Assembly (NCBI GenBank): GCA_965226045.1
Contig: CBDDBU010000028.1
Coordinates: forward strand, 248,001-312,000
DNA length: 64,000 bases
DNA from: CBDDBU01 sp965226045
GTDB taxonomy: Bacteria; Pseudomonadota; Alphaproteobacteria; VGEJ01
Reading direction: 5' to 3'
Positions 25,706 to 35,700 of this stretch are shown one piece after another (within the stretch, counting starts at the first letter, position 1; every line of letters starts with the position of its first letter). The position numbers and the translations under genes were made by a program. The notes under the pieces were generated by a model, which was given only the letters and a program-made list of their open reading frames with translations, was not told the origin of the DNA and did not search any database.

Positions 25706-26635
25706 ATGGTGACGGGCGGGCGTCCGACCCCAAAGGAGGTCGTCACCCGCTTCGCCCCGAGCCCCAACGGATTTCTCCATCTCGGCCATGCCTACGCGGC
25801 GCTGATAGCGTTCGACGCGGCGGCGCATGGAAGATTCTTACTGCGCATCGAGGACATCGATCGTGGCCGCTCACGTCCCGCGTTCGAGGCGGCGATTTGC
25901 GAGGATCTGGCCTGGCTTGGTCTGGTCTGGGAAGAGCCGGTGCGCCGCCAATCGGAACACATGGACGACTACGCCCGGGCATTGGCGCGCCTCGATGGGA
26001 TGGATGTGCTCTACCAGTGCTTCTGCACCCGTCGCGAGATCAACGAGGAAGTGGTGCGGGCTGGCATTGCGCCCCACGGCGAGGACGGCCCCCCCTATCC
26101 CGGCACCTGCCGCCGACTCGACGCGGCCGAGCGCCGCGCTCGCATACACGCGGGCGAGGCATACTCTAGCCGGCTCGACATGAGGGCGGCGATCGAGCAG
26201 GCCGGCCCCATCATGTGGTTCGACGACGCGCGGGGCGAAGCGCGCAGCGCCGATCCGTCGCGCCACGGCGACATCGTGATCGCCGGCAAGGAGGCGCCGA
26301 CGAGCTACCATCTGAGCGTCACCGTCGACGACGCGCTTCAAGGCGTGACGCTGGTGACACGGGGGGGCGACCTCGAACCGGTCACCGACATTCATCGGCT
26401 CTTGCAGGCGCTGCTCGTCCTGCCGAGCCCAGCCTATCGACATCACCGGCTGCTTACCGACGCGGGCGGGCGCCGCTTGGCCAAACGCGACGGGGCGCTC
26501 TCGATCCGCGCGCTGCGCGAAGCCGGCCATGGCCCGGACGCGGTCCGCGCCATGGCGCTCGGCGGTGGGTTAGACGACAATGTCGGGGGTGCTCGAACCA
26601 TCGGGGGCGCTCGGGCCGCCCAGGAGGCGCGCTGA
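25706..26635 (+). CDS. gluQ: Glutamyl-Q tRNA(Asp) synthetase
   Basis: The 309-residue protein is a GluRS paralogue lacking the anticodon-binding domain, as in GluQ-RS, which attaches glutamate to queuosine at position 34 of tRNA(Asp). It has the HIGH-type motif FAPSPNGFLHLGHAY (~residues 16-30), LLRIEDIDRGRSRP, and a zinc knuckle with QCFCTRREI and YPGTC. The KMSKS-type loop RRLAKRDG is at ~255. Length fits the family (~300). It is preceded by an acidic hypothetical gene and followed by a D-amino acid dehydrogenase whose ATG shares the last base of its stop. Confidence 0.93.
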   Translation: MVTGGRPTPKEVVTRFAPSPNGFLHLGHAYAALIAFDAAAHGRFLLRIEDIDRGRSRPAFEAAICEDLAWLGLVWEEPVRRQSEHMDDYARALARLDGMDVLYQCFCTRREINEEVVRAGIAPHGEDGPPYPGTCRRLDAAERRARIHAGEAYSSRLDMRAAIEQAGPIMWFDDARGEARSADPSRHGDIVIAGKEAPTSYHLSVTVDDALQGVTLVTRGGDLEPVTDIHRLLQALLVLPSPAYRHHRLLTDAGGRRLAKRDGALSIRALREAGHGPDAVRAMALGGGLDDNVGGARTIGGARAAQEAR

Positions 26636-27897
26636 TGAAAACATTGGTGTTGGGCGCCGGTGTGATCGGCACGATGACCGCGTACTACCTGGCGAAGCGT
26701 GGCCACGAGGTCGAGGTGGTGGAGCGACACACCGACGTCGCGCAGGAAGCCAGCTTCGCCAACGGCGGGATTGTGCACGCGAGCGAGGTCATGCCGTGGT
26801 CGCAGCCGGGCATGCCGCGCAACATCCTCAGGTGGCTCGGCAAGGAGGGCGCGCCGGTGCTGGTGCGCTACTGCGCGATCCCGCGCATGTGGCGTTGGGG
26901 ATTCGATTTCCTACGCAATTGCACCGAGGAACGCTTTCGCGCCAACACGCTGGCGAACTTGCGCCTGGCCCTTCTCAGCCAGCGGTCCTTCAAGGAAGTT
27001 CGCGACGAGATCGGCCTTGATTACGACCTCAATACCGAGGGCTGCCTCAAGATCTATACCAGCGCCGAGTCGCTGGACGGCGCCGCCCGGCTCAGCGAAT
27101 CGATGCGCGACTTCGGCATGTCGTTTGACGTTCTCGATCGCGCGGGCTGTGTGCGGGCCGAGCCAGCGCTGCGTTCGACGGCGGACACGCTGGCCGGCGG
27201 CATATTGTTCCCCGGCGACGAGCTCGGCGATTCGTACAAGTTCACGAAGGGCGTGGCTCAGCACTGCGAGCGCCTGGGCGTCCGCTTCCACACCGGAACG
27301 ACCGTCCGACGGTTGGAACGAAGTGGCGGCGAGATTACGGGCGCAAGCACCGACGGAGGCCGCCTCACTGCCGATCGCTATGTGGCGGCGCTGGGAAGCC
27401 ACACCCCGTTGTTGCTGCGTTCCTTGGGCATCCGAGTGCCGATCTATCCGGTGAAAGGTGTCTCGATCACGATGCCGGCAGCCGGCTGGAATGATCCCTT
27501 GCGCATGCCGATGATCGACGAAGGGCGGCTGTTCGGCCTGGTGCCGCTTGGCGATCGGGTGCGCGCCGCCGGCTCGGCCGAGGTCGCCGGGTACGATGCC
27601 ACCCCTGACCGCGTCCGCTGCCAAGCGATCATCGACAACGTCATCTCGGTCTTTCCCGGTTTCGCCAACTGCTACGATCCCACGACAGCGAAGTTCTGGG
27701 CGGGCCTTCGCCCGGTCACGCCAAGCGGCACGCCGAAGCTCGGGCACACCCCGTTCCGCAACCTCTTCATCAACGCCGGCCACTGTCACCAGGGGTGGAC
27801 CTTGTCGTGCGGCTCGGGGAGCGTTGTCGCCGACATTGTCGATGGACGCGAGCCGGAGATCGATCTCACCGGCCTGACGTTGAACTGGCCGCACTAG
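26635..27897 (+). CDS. dadA: D-amino acid dehydrogenase, DadA family
   Basis: This 420-residue FAD-dependent oxidoreductase of the DAO/DadA family opens MKTLVLGAGVIGTMTAYYLA (dinucleotide-binding GxGxxG) and has FANGGIVHASEVMPWSQPGMP. The C-terminal FAD/substrate block is FWAGLRPVTPSGTPKLG, with INAGHCHQGWTLSCGSG. DadA is a peripheral inner-membrane enzyme that deaminates D-amino acids and feeds electrons to the respiratory chain. Its start overlaps the gluQ stop (TGATG at 26633-26637). No alanine racemase gene is adjacent. Confidence 0.9.
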   Translation: MKTLVLGAGVIGTMTAYYLAKRGHEVEVVERHTDVAQEASFANGGIVHASEVMPWSQPGMPRNILRWLGKEGAPVLVRYCAIPRMWRWGFDFLRNCTEERFRANTLANLRLALLSQRSFKEVRDEIGLDYDLNTEGCLKIYTSAESLDGAARLSESMRDFGMSFDVLDRAGCVRAEPALRSTADTLAGGILFPGDELGDSYKFTKGVAQHCERLGVRFHTGTTVRRLERSGGEITGASTDGGRLTADRYVAALGSHTPLLLRSLGIRVPIYPVKGVSITMPAAGWNDPLRMPMIDEGRLFGLVPLGDRVRAAGSAEVAGYDATPDRVRCQAIIDNVISVFPGFANCYDPTTAKFWAGLRPVTPSGTPKLGHTPFRNLFINAGHCHQGWTLSCGSGSVVADIVDGREPEIDLTGLTLNWPH

Positions 27898-28052
27898 GGC
27901 GATCGGGTACGCCGACGCCGAAGGGGCCATGATCGCTGAGAACGCGCCTCCTCCGGGGGCCGTCCCACGCTGGGGCGGGTGTGAATGCGCCGATACTGCT
28001 CTTCCTTCCCCTTTTCGACCCGCGCATTTGACGAGATCGCTCATTCATTACA

Positions 28053-28066
28053 TGAACGGTAGTTCA
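28053..28066. promoter_or_regulatory. Palindromic operator candidate TGAACGGTAGTTCA
   Basis: This perfect 5-4-5 inverted repeat ends one base before the ATG of the broken CDF gene, where a repressor would block initiation. The form is typical of TetR-family operators. No intact TetR gene is adjacent; a minus-strand start at 28044-28048 faces away but leads to no recognisable regulator. Confidence 0.45.
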
Positions 28067-28067
28067 C

Positions 28068-28686
28068 ATGAATGGTCATAACGATAACGTCAAACCCGGC
28101 ACGCGTGCGATCCGGCGCGTCCTCGTGATCGCTCTCGGCCTCAACGCGGCAATGTTCGCGATCGAGATGGCGGCGGGCTTGGGCGCCGATTCGGTGGCGC
28201 TCCAGGCCGATGCGCTCGACTTCTTCAGCGGACACCGTGACTTATGCCCTCAGCCTCGCGGTTCTCGGCATGAGCCTGGCGCGCCGCACCGCCGCAGCGT
28301 TGTTCAAAGGCGTCTCGATGGCGCTGATGGGTCTCTGGGTTCTCGGCGCCACGGCGCATGCGGCGTGGGTGCAGCCGCTGCCGAGCGTCGAGGTCATGGG
28401 CGCCGTCGGTGTGGCCGCGCTTGGGGTGAACATCGGCGTGGCCCTGCTGCTCTATCGGTTCAGGGGCGGCGATTCCAACATGCGCTCGGTGTGGCTGTGC
28501 AGTCGCAACGACGCCATCGGCAATCTCGCCGTGCTCGCAGCTGCCGCTGGGGTGTTCGGCACCGGCACGGTGTGGCCGAACCTCGCCGTCGCGGCGTTGA
28601 TGGCGACTCTAGCGCCGGTCGCCAGCCTCCAGATCATCCGCCACGCCCTCGCGGAACGTCGTGGCGCGCTGATCGCCGCCGAGTAG
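28068..28686 (+). pseudogene. Cation diffusion facilitator-like membrane protein, frameshifted
   Basis: The first frame reads MNGHNDNVKPGTRAIRRVLV...ALQADALDFFS, the first two membrane helices with the Asp-rich metal motif expected of CDF (ZitB/CzcD-like) exporters. One extra G at 28230-28231 shifts the frame. The continuation DTVTYALSLAVLGMSLARRT...RHALAERRGALIAAE is open to 28686 in the next frame. Removing one base gives a ~205-residue protein with about six helices and no cytosolic C-terminal domain, the short CDF form. It would export a divalent cation. A palindromic operator candidate precedes it. Confidence 0.72.
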
Positions 28687-28692
28687 TGCCGC

Positions 28693-29577
28693 TCAAGCTC
28701 CGTCGCCCCGAATCATCTCGATGATCCCCGAGAAATCTAGCGCCCCGTGTCCGGCGCCGTCGAACAGCCCATAGAGCGCGCAGGCTTTGGCGCCGAGGGG
28801 GCTGGCGGTGCCGGCGCCATGCACCGCTTGCTGGGCCAGCCGCAAGTCCTTGAGCATCATGGCCCCCGTGAAACCCGCCTTGAAATCGCGATTGGCCGGC
28901 GAGGCCGGGACGGGACCCGGCACCGGGCAATAGCTCGTCAGCGCCCAGCTTTGCCCCGTCGACTTCGAGACCACGTCGAATAGCGTCTGACGATCAAGGC
29001 CGAGCTGTTCGGCCAGCACGAACGCTTCGGCGACACCGATCATCGAGATCGCGAGCATCATGTTGTTGCAGATCTTGACCGCTTGGCCGTTGCCGGCGCC
29101 GCCGGTGTGGACGATTGTCTTGCCCATCGCTCGCAGGGTGGGTTCGGCACGGGCGAACGCCGCCTCCGCACCGCCGACCATGAACGTGAGGCTCGCCGCC
29201 TCGGCCCCCGCGACGCCGCCCGAGACCGGCGCATCGACCATGGCAATACCGCGTTCTTCGGCCCTGGCGCTCACCTCGCGCGCCGTCGCGACATCGATGG
29301 TCGAGCAATCGATCACCAGCGTGGCCGCATCGATCGCCTCCAAAATGCCGCGACCGCCGAGGTAGACATCGCGCACCTCCGCGCCCGTCGGCAGCATGGT
29401 GATCAGCACTTCCGAGCCGGTGGCCGCGTCCTGGGCCGAGGCGGCGGCCGGAATTCCGACCGCTTCGGCGGCGCCGTCAACAAGATCAAAACCCCGCACC
29501 GTATGGCCGGCGGTGGCCAGGTTGCGCGCCATCGGCTTGCCCATGTTGCCAAGCCCTATGAAACCGATCTGCGCCAT
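28693..29577 (-). CDS. mmsB: 3-hydroxyisobutyrate dehydrogenase
   Basis: This 294-residue beta-hydroxyacid dehydrogenase starts MAQIGFIGLGNMGKPMARNL with the NAD-binding GxGxxG. It contains VDAPVSGGVAGAEAASLTFMVGG, the conserved substrate-binding DxPVSGG block, and the catalytic Lys in GNGQAVKICNNMML (~K170). It oxidises 3-hydroxyisobutyrate to methylmalonate semialdehyde in valine breakdown. It is the last gene of the four-gene operon with acyl-CoA dehydrogenase, enoyl-CoA hydratase and hydroxyisobutyryl-CoA hydrolase, which strongly supports the assignment. The next enzyme, MmsA, is not in the window. Confidence 0.93.
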   Translation of the reverse strand: MAQIGFIGLGNMGKPMARNLATAGHTVRGFDLVDGAAEAVGIPAAASAQDAATGSEVLITMLPTGAEVRDVYLGGRGILEAIDAATLVIDCSTIDVATAREVSARAEERGIAMVDAPVSGGVAGAEAASLTFMVGGAEAAFARAEPTLRAMGKTIVHTGGAGNGQAVKICNNMMLAISMIGVAEAFVLAEQLGLDRQTLFDVVSKSTGQSWALTSYCPVPGPVPASPANRDFKAGFTGAMMLKDLRLAQQAVHGAGTASPLGAKACALYGLFDGAGHGALDFSGIIEMIRGDGA

Positions 29578-29595
29578 TATTTCTCTCCCTCGTCG

Positions 29596-30642
29596 CTATG
29601 CGCCCAAGCCCTCAAGATTCAATTCGCCGGTGCCAAGGCCCGCGAAGTAGTGCTCAATCTCGGCCACCGCCTCGATCGTCGCCGGGCGCCACCGCGGCTG
29701 GCGATCCTTGTCGATCACGGCCGCGCGGATGCCTTCGTAGAAGTCATCGCCCTGCATGAAGCGGCACACCAGGCGATATTCGAGCTTCATGCACTCATCG
29801 AACGAAAGCGAGCGCCCCTCGCGTAGTTGGCGGAAGGCGATCTTGAGGCTGGTCGGCGACTTGGCGCGCATGATGTCCAGCGTCTTTCCCGCCCAGGGGC
29901 TCGGGTCGGCGGCGAGCGCAATCAGGATCGCCTCAAGCGAATCGGCCGCGAAGGCTGCATCGATCTCGTGCCGCAGTTTCGGTAGGAAGCCGTCTTCCGC
30001 CGTTTCGGCGTGATTGTCCATAATCGCGTCGGGCACGGCTGGGTTAGCCGCCAGCGCCTCGGTAAGCGCGTCGAGGCGGCCCGACGGCACGTGGTGGGTG
30101 CCGACCCCCGCGAACACGCTATCACCCGCTCCCAGACGCGCACCGGTCAGGCCCAAATACATGCCGATCTCGCCCGGACAGCGCGGCAGAAAGTAGGTGC
30201 CGCCGATATCGGGGAACAACCCAATGCCGGTCTCGGGCATGGCGAACAGCGCTTTTTCCGTGACCACCCGATGGCTGCCATGGACCGAGACGCCGACACC
30301 GCCACCCATGACGATGCCGTCGATCAGCGCGACATAGGGCTTGGCGTAGTGCTGGATGTAGGCGTTTAGCCGGTACTCGTCCCAGTAGAAGCGATACGAC
30401 CAATCGAGATTGTCGCCGCGCGCGCGGTACAGCGCCTGTATGTCGCCGCCAGCGCAGAATGCCCGATCACCGGCACCGCGCACGACCACCGCCACTACTG
30501 CCTCGTCCCCTTCCCAGGCGCGCAGCATCGAATGCATTTCGGCGGTCATGGCGTGGGTCAGTGCGTTGAGCGCGCTGGGGCGGTTGAGCGTGATCAGCCC
30601 GATGCCGCCCCGGCGCTCGAACAGGATATCGGCGTCGGTCAC
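29596..30642 (-). CDS. 3-hydroxyisobutyryl-CoA hydrolase
   Basis: The 348-residue crotonase-fold protein is of the HIBCH branch. It has FCAGGDIQALYRARG, YAKPYVALIDGIVMGGGVGVS (oxyanion hole), and the catalytic Glu in FAMPETGIGLFPDIGGTYFLPR. It also has the longer C-terminal region with SLKIAFRQLREG typical of HIBCH, not of enoyl-CoA hydratases. It hydrolyses 3-hydroxyisobutyryl-CoA to the free acid, the CoA-releasing step of valine catabolism. It starts three bases after the acyl-CoA dehydrogenase stop and is followed by mmsB. Confidence 0.93.
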   Translation of the reverse strand: MTDADILFERRGGIGLITLNRPSALNALTHAMTAEMHSMLRAWEGDEAVVAVVVRGAGDRAFCAGGDIQALYRARGDNLDWSYRFYWDEYRLNAYIQHYAKPYVALIDGIVMGGGVGVSVHGSHRVVTEKALFAMPETGIGLFPDIGGTYFLPRCPGEIGMYLGLTGARLGAGDSVFAGVGTHHVPSGRLDALTEALAANPAVPDAIMDNHAETAEDGFLPKLRHEIDAAFAADSLEAILIALAADPSPWAGKTLDIMRAKSPTSLKIAFRQLREGRSLSFDECMKLEYRLVCRFMQGDDFYEGIRAAVIDKDRQPRWRPATIEAVAEIEHYFAGLGTGELNLEGLGA

Positions 30643-30645
30643 CGA

Positions 30646-31785
30646 TCAGTCCCCGAGCAGGTCGCGGGCGATGATTAGTCGCATGATCTCGTTGGTGCCC
30701 TCGAGAATCCGATGCACCCGGACATCGCGCAGGAACCGTTCGATCGGAAAGTCCCGCATGTAGCCGTAGCCGCCATGGATCTGCAGCGCCTCGTCGACTA
30801 CGCGAAATCCGACGTCGGTGGCGAACCGCTTGGCCATTGCGACGTGAAGTGTGGCGTCGGCGGCACCGTCGTCGACCGCGCGGGCGGCCCGCCACAACAA
30901 CAGCCGCGCCGCCGCCAACTCGGTCGCCATGTCGGCGATCTTGAATCGCAGCGCCTGGAAATCGGCCAGGCGACGTCCGAACTGCTTGCGCACCTTGAGA
31001 TGCGCGCGGCTCAGCCCAAGACACGCGTTCGCCGCCCCCAGCGAGCAGGCGGCGATATTGAGACGGCCGCCGTCCAGCCCCCGCATCGCTATCTTGAAGC
31101 CCTGGCCCTCGTCGCCAATCCGGTTCGCCACCGGCACGCGGCAATCGCTGAAGTTGACCATGGTGGTGGGTTGGCTGTTCCAGCCCAGTTTCTTCTCCAC
31201 CTTGCCAAAACCGAGGCCCGGCGCCCCCGCCTCGACCACCAGGCAAGAGATCCCGTCGGCGCCAACGCCGCCGGTCCGCACCATGCAAACGTATATGTCC
31301 GCGCGCGACCCGCCCGAGATGAAGGCCTTGGCGCCGTTGAGGACATAGTGATCGCCGTCGCGCACCGCCTGGGTCCTGAGCGACGCGGCATCAGACCCGG
31401 CTTCCGGCTCGGTCAGGCAATAGCTTGCGAAATGCTCCATCGTGCACAGCTTGGGCAACCACTTGCGACGCTGTTGGTCAGCCCCGAAGCAGTCGATCAT
31501 CCATGCCGCCATGTTGTGGATCGAAAGGTAGGCGGCGGTGGAGGTGCAGCCGCCGGCCAGCTCCTCGAAGATCAAGGTCGAGGCCAGGCGGTCCAGGCCC
31601 GCGCCGCCGACATCCCCGGCCACGTATATGCCCGCCAACCCCTGTGCGGCGGCGGCGCGCAGCGCGTCCTCAGGGAAGATCGATCCCTCATCCCATGCGG
31701 CAGCGTGCGGAGCCAGCTGGTCAGCGGCGAAGTCCCGCGCGAGGTCCTGAAACGCGCGCTGCTCCTCCAAGAGCTCGAAGTTCAT
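30646..31785 (-). CDS. Acyl-CoA dehydrogenase, isobutyryl-CoA type by context
   Basis: This 379-residue flavoprotein of the acyl-CoA dehydrogenase family has the FAD block YCLTEPEAGSDAASLRT, the ALNGAKAFISGG region, and the C-terminal LQIHGGYGYMRDFPIERFLRD and RILEGTNEIMRLIIARDL. The catalytic Glu lies in EGTNE, as in most short-chain enzymes. Located in a valine operon, it most likely converts isobutyryl-CoA to methacrylyl-CoA and passes electrons to ETF. Assignment to isobutyryl-CoA rests on context. Confidence 0.92.
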   Translation of the reverse strand: MNFELLEEQRAFQDLARDFAADQLAPHAAAWDEGSIFPEDALRAAAAQGLAGIYVAGDVGGAGLDRLASTLIFEELAGGCTSTAAYLSIHNMAAWMIDCFGADQQRRKWLPKLCTMEHFASYCLTEPEAGSDAASLRTQAVRDGDHYVLNGAKAFISGGSRADIYVCMVRTGGVGADGISCLVVEAGAPGLGFGKVEKKLGWNSQPTTMVNFSDCRVPVANRIGDEGQGFKIAMRGLDGGRLNIAACSLGAANACLGLSRAHLKVRKQFGRRLADFQALRFKIADMATELAAARLLLWRAARAVDDGAADATLHVAMAKRFATDVGFRVVDEALQIHGGYGYMRDFPIERFLRDVRVHRILEGTNEIMRLIIARDLLGD

Positions 31786-31796
31786 GCGGCCGGACT

Positions 31797-32570
31797 CTAG
31801 CGGTGGTGGAAATCGGCAGGGCGCTTTTCGACGAAGGCGATCATGCCCTCGCGCCGGTCGTCAAGTGCGAAGGTCGACTGGAATAGCCGCCGCTCGGCCC
31901 GCACGCCCTCCGCGAGGGTCGTCTCATAGGCACGGTTCACCGCCTCCCTGGCCATCGTCACCACCGGTCGCGAGAGCGCGGCGATCTGGGTCGCCACCCT
32001 CAACGCCTCGACGACTAGCGTGTCGGCGGGCAGGACCCGACTGACCAGCCCGGCGCGCTCTGCCTCGTCGGCGTCCATCATTCGACCGGTCAGAATCATC
32101 TCCATCGCCTTGGATTTGCCAATGAGGCGTGTGAGCCGCTGCGTACCGCCGGCCCCGGGAATGGTGCCGAGCCGGATCTCGGGTTGACCAAACTTGGCGT
32201 TGTCGGCGGCCAAAATGAAGTCGCACATCATCGCGATTTCACAGCCGCCACCGAGCGCGAAGCCCGCGACCGCCGCGATGACAGGCTTGCGGCACTCGCC
32301 AATGCTCTCCCAACGCTTGATGAAATCGTCGCTATGAACGTCGATGAATTCCTTGTCCACCATCTCCTTGATGTCGGCGCCGGCCGCGAACGCCTTGTCG
32401 CTGCCGGTCAGGACGATCGCCCCGATCTCGCCATCGCGCTCGAAGGCGTCAAGCGCCTGCCCGACTTCTTCGATCAGCTTCGCGTTGATCGCGTTCAGCG
32501 CATCGGGACGGTCGAGGCGAATCAGTCCCACCGATCCGCGGGTCTCTGTCACAATCGTGTCGTAGGGCAT
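31797..32570 (-). CDS. Enoyl-CoA hydratase
   Basis: This 257-residue crotonase has the oxyanion motifs AFAAGADIKEM and AAVAGFALGGGCEIAMMCD. Both catalytic glutamates are present, in GGGCEIA and in GQPEIRLGTIPGAGGTQRL. Length equals the standard enoyl-CoA hydratase. It is the first gene of the valine operon and would hydrate methacrylyl-CoA. The 148-bp gap to the divergent ABC exporter holds the promoters of both, though no clear -35/-10 pair was recognised. Confidence 0.92.
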   Translation of the reverse strand: MPYDTIVTETRGSVGLIRLDRPDALNAINAKLIEEVGQALDAFERDGEIGAIVLTGSDKAFAAGADIKEMVDKEFIDVHSDDFIKRWESIGECRKPVIAAVAGFALGGGCEIAMMCDFILAADNAKFGQPEIRLGTIPGAGGTQRLTRLIGKSKAMEMILTGRMMDADEAERAGLVSRVLPADTLVVEALRVATQIAALSRPVVTMAREAVNRAYETTLAEGVRAERRLFQSTFALDDRREGMIAFVEKRPADFHHR

Positions 32571-32718
32571 AGCGCGGGCTCCTCACAAGGGGCAGGTAAC
32601 CGCGCGAGCTTAGCGGTGGCGCGGGTCGCTGGGTAGGGCGGCGCCTCCCTCGCCTCGTGGGCGGGATTTGTCGGCGATCGTCCGCTAGAGTTACGGCGCG
32701 TCCACTCCGAGGGCTCCC

Positions 32719-35700
32719 ATGTATCTCGATCGCCGCCTTTGGCCCTTCACCGCCGGCTTCCGGTTGCGCATGGCGGTGACGGTTCTTCTCGGTCTGATGT
32801 CGACCATCCTCGGCGTCGGCCGGCTCGCGCTGCTCGGCTGGCTGCTTGGCGAGATTTTCGGCGGCGCCGCATACGCCGACCTTGCGTGGCCGTTCGCCGC
32901 CGTCGCCGTCGCGATGCTTTTGCGCGGGCTGCTTGAGTACGCCCGCACCGTGCACGCGCACCGGACTTCGGCGCTGGTTCAGCTGCGGCTGCGCGAGCAG
33001 CTCTACCACCAGGTGGTCGCCTTGGGGCCGGGGCACTTCTCGCTGCAACGCACCGGCGATGTGATGTTGTCGATCGTCGACGGCGTCGAACAGCTGGAGA
33101 CGTACTTCGGGCAATATCTGCCGCAGCTTGTCGTCGCGCTGCTGACGCCGCTCGGTATTTTCGCCTTCGTCGCCATCCTCGACCTGCCGATCGCCGTGGT
33201 CATGCTTGCCTTCGCCCTGTTAACTCTGGTCGCCCCGGCCGCTTTCCACCACTGGGACAGCCGCAACAGCATCGCCCGGCGCGCGGCCTATGGCTCGTTC
33301 GGCGCCGAGTTTCTTGACGCGGTGCAGGGCCTGGCAATGCTCAAGGCCTTCGGTCAGAGCGCGGCCCGGGCGCGCCTGCTCGCCGCCAAGGCACGCGCCC
33401 TGTTCCGCGCGACGATGTGGGTGCTGGCGACCAACACGCTGTCGCGCGGCATCACCGACACCGGCATCGCATTGGGCGCCGCCGCCGCGATCGCCGTCGG
33501 CGCCTATCGCGTCGCCGACGGGGCCATGGAGCTGTCGGTGTTGCTGATCGTGTTGTTGATGGGGATCGAGGTGTATCGCCCCTTGCGCGACCTCAGAATC
33601 CTTCTCCACCAGGGCATGCTGGGCGCATCGGCGGCCGAGGGGATCCTCACCCTGCTCGCCGCTAAGCCAGCGATTTGCGATGACAGGCCGGCCGGCCCAG
33701 ACACCGTGCGGCTGGAGCCAAGCATCGAGTTCCGCGCGGTGAACTTTACCTATCCAGGCGCGCCGACGCCCGCCCACGACGGGCTCGGCATCGCCGTCGC
33801 GGCGGGCGAGCGAGTCGGCATCGTCGGCGCGAGCGGCACGGGCAAATCGACGATCGTGAGGTTGCTCGAGCGCCTCTACGATCCGGATGAGGGGGCCGTG
33901 CTGATCGGCGGTCAGAACTTGCGCGATATCGGTCTCGATCACTTGCGTAACCAGATCGCGGTGGTCAATCAGGACACCTACCTGTTCCACGGCACGGTCG
34001 AGGACAACCTGCGTCTCGGCAAGCCGGAAGCCAGCCGTGACCAGCTCGAGGCGGCCACGCGAACGGCCAATGCCCATGGCTTCATCGAGCAGCTGCCGCG
34101 TGGCTATCGCACGGTCGTCGGCGAGCGCGGCGTCCGTCTGTCCGGCGGGCAGCGCCAACGCATCGCCATCGCCCGCGCGCTCCTGCGCGATGCGCCAATT
34201 TTGGTGTTGGACGAAGCGCTCTCCGCTGTCGACGCGGGGAACGAGGCTGAAATTCAAGACGCGCTCGATCGCCTGATGCGCGGCCGGACCACCCTGATCA
34301 TCGCGCATCGCCTCTCCAGCGTCATCGACGCCGACAGGATCTTCGTGCTTGAGTCCGGCCGAGTGGTCGAGGCCGGGAGCCACCAGGAACTCATGGCCCG
34401 TCGCGGCGTATACGCCGAGCTCATGGCCGAGCAGGCGGACGAGAAGGACGCCGCCCACGAGCCGCTCCTCTTCACCGATGGCGGAGACGCGGAGGCGCCC
34501 GACGAGCCCATCGATGCGGGCGCCAATCCCGACATCGACCCGGCTGACGATATCCTCCGGGCCGGCACGCTGGGCTGGGGCGGTGCCATTCGCGAGCTCT
34601 CGGCGGTCGTCGCGCCCTGGCGGCTTCGCCTCGGGCTGACGTTTTTGTTCGGTGTCGCCCGCGTCATCGCCTTCGTCGGCGTCGGTATCTTGAGCGCGCT
34701 CGCCATTCTCGCCCTCAAGCACGGTCAGTCGTTCGATCTGATTGTCATCGCGCTGTTGATCGTCGCGCCGGTTTCTGGGGTGCTCCACTGGTTTGAGTCC
34801 TGGATCGCCCACGACATGGCGTTCCGTCTGCTGGCCGAAATGCGGATCGCTCTGTTCGAAAAGCTGGACAAGCTGGCGCCCGCCTATCTGTTGCGGCGCC
34901 GCAGCGGCGACCTGGTGGCGTTGGCGACCCAGGATGTCGAGACGGTCGAGTACTTCTTCGCTCATACCGTCGCACCCGCCTTCGTCGCGGTTCTGGTGCC
35001 GGCCGCCGTGCTCGGTACGCTGCTCGTCTTTGGCCCGCTCATGGCCCTCGCCCTGGCGCCTTTTCTCGCGCTGATCGCCCTTAGCCCCTTTCTCCTGCGC
35101 GCACGGATCGATCGCTTGGGTTCACGCGCCCGCGAGGGCTTGGGCGAGCTCAACGCCCATTCGGTCGACACTATCCAGGGCCTCGCCGAGATCGTCGCGT
35201 TCCAGGAGGGTGGGCACCGAGGGCGGGCGTTCGTCGAGCGTATCCGCTACTATCATCGCGTGCGGCTCGCGTTTCTGTCCGATCTCGCGACGCAGACATC
35301 GCTGCTCGAGGTCGCGACCGGCATGGGCGGCCTCGCCGTGGTGGTCGCCGGCGCTGGGCTGGTCGCCGACGGCGCGCTCGACGCTGGAGTGCTGCCGTTG
35401 CTGGTCCTGCTGGCGATGGCCGCGTTCTTGCCAATTTCCGAGATAGCCAACGTCGGCCGCCAGCTCGCCGACACCCTCGGGGCGACCCGGCGACTGCATG
35501 CGGTACACAGCGAGAGGGTGACGGTGGTCGATGGGCCGGGCGTCGATGCCACGCCGGTTGCCAGCTCCATATCCCTCGAAGTCGTCGGCGCGAGCTACAC
35601 CTATCGCGGGACCCAACGTCCCGCGATCCACGATGTGAGGTTCACGGTTCCAGCCGCGCGCACCGTCGCGCTAGTCGGACCTTCCGGTGCCGGCAAGAGC

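Noticed and set aside
26911..28044. A 377-codon minus-strand frame
   Set aside because: It overlaps most of the well-supported DadA gene in antisense and has no family signature.
28044..28048. Remnant of a TetR regulator divergent from the CDF gene
   Set aside because: Only a start and a few basic residues are visible; no helix-turn-helix could be read in any frame.
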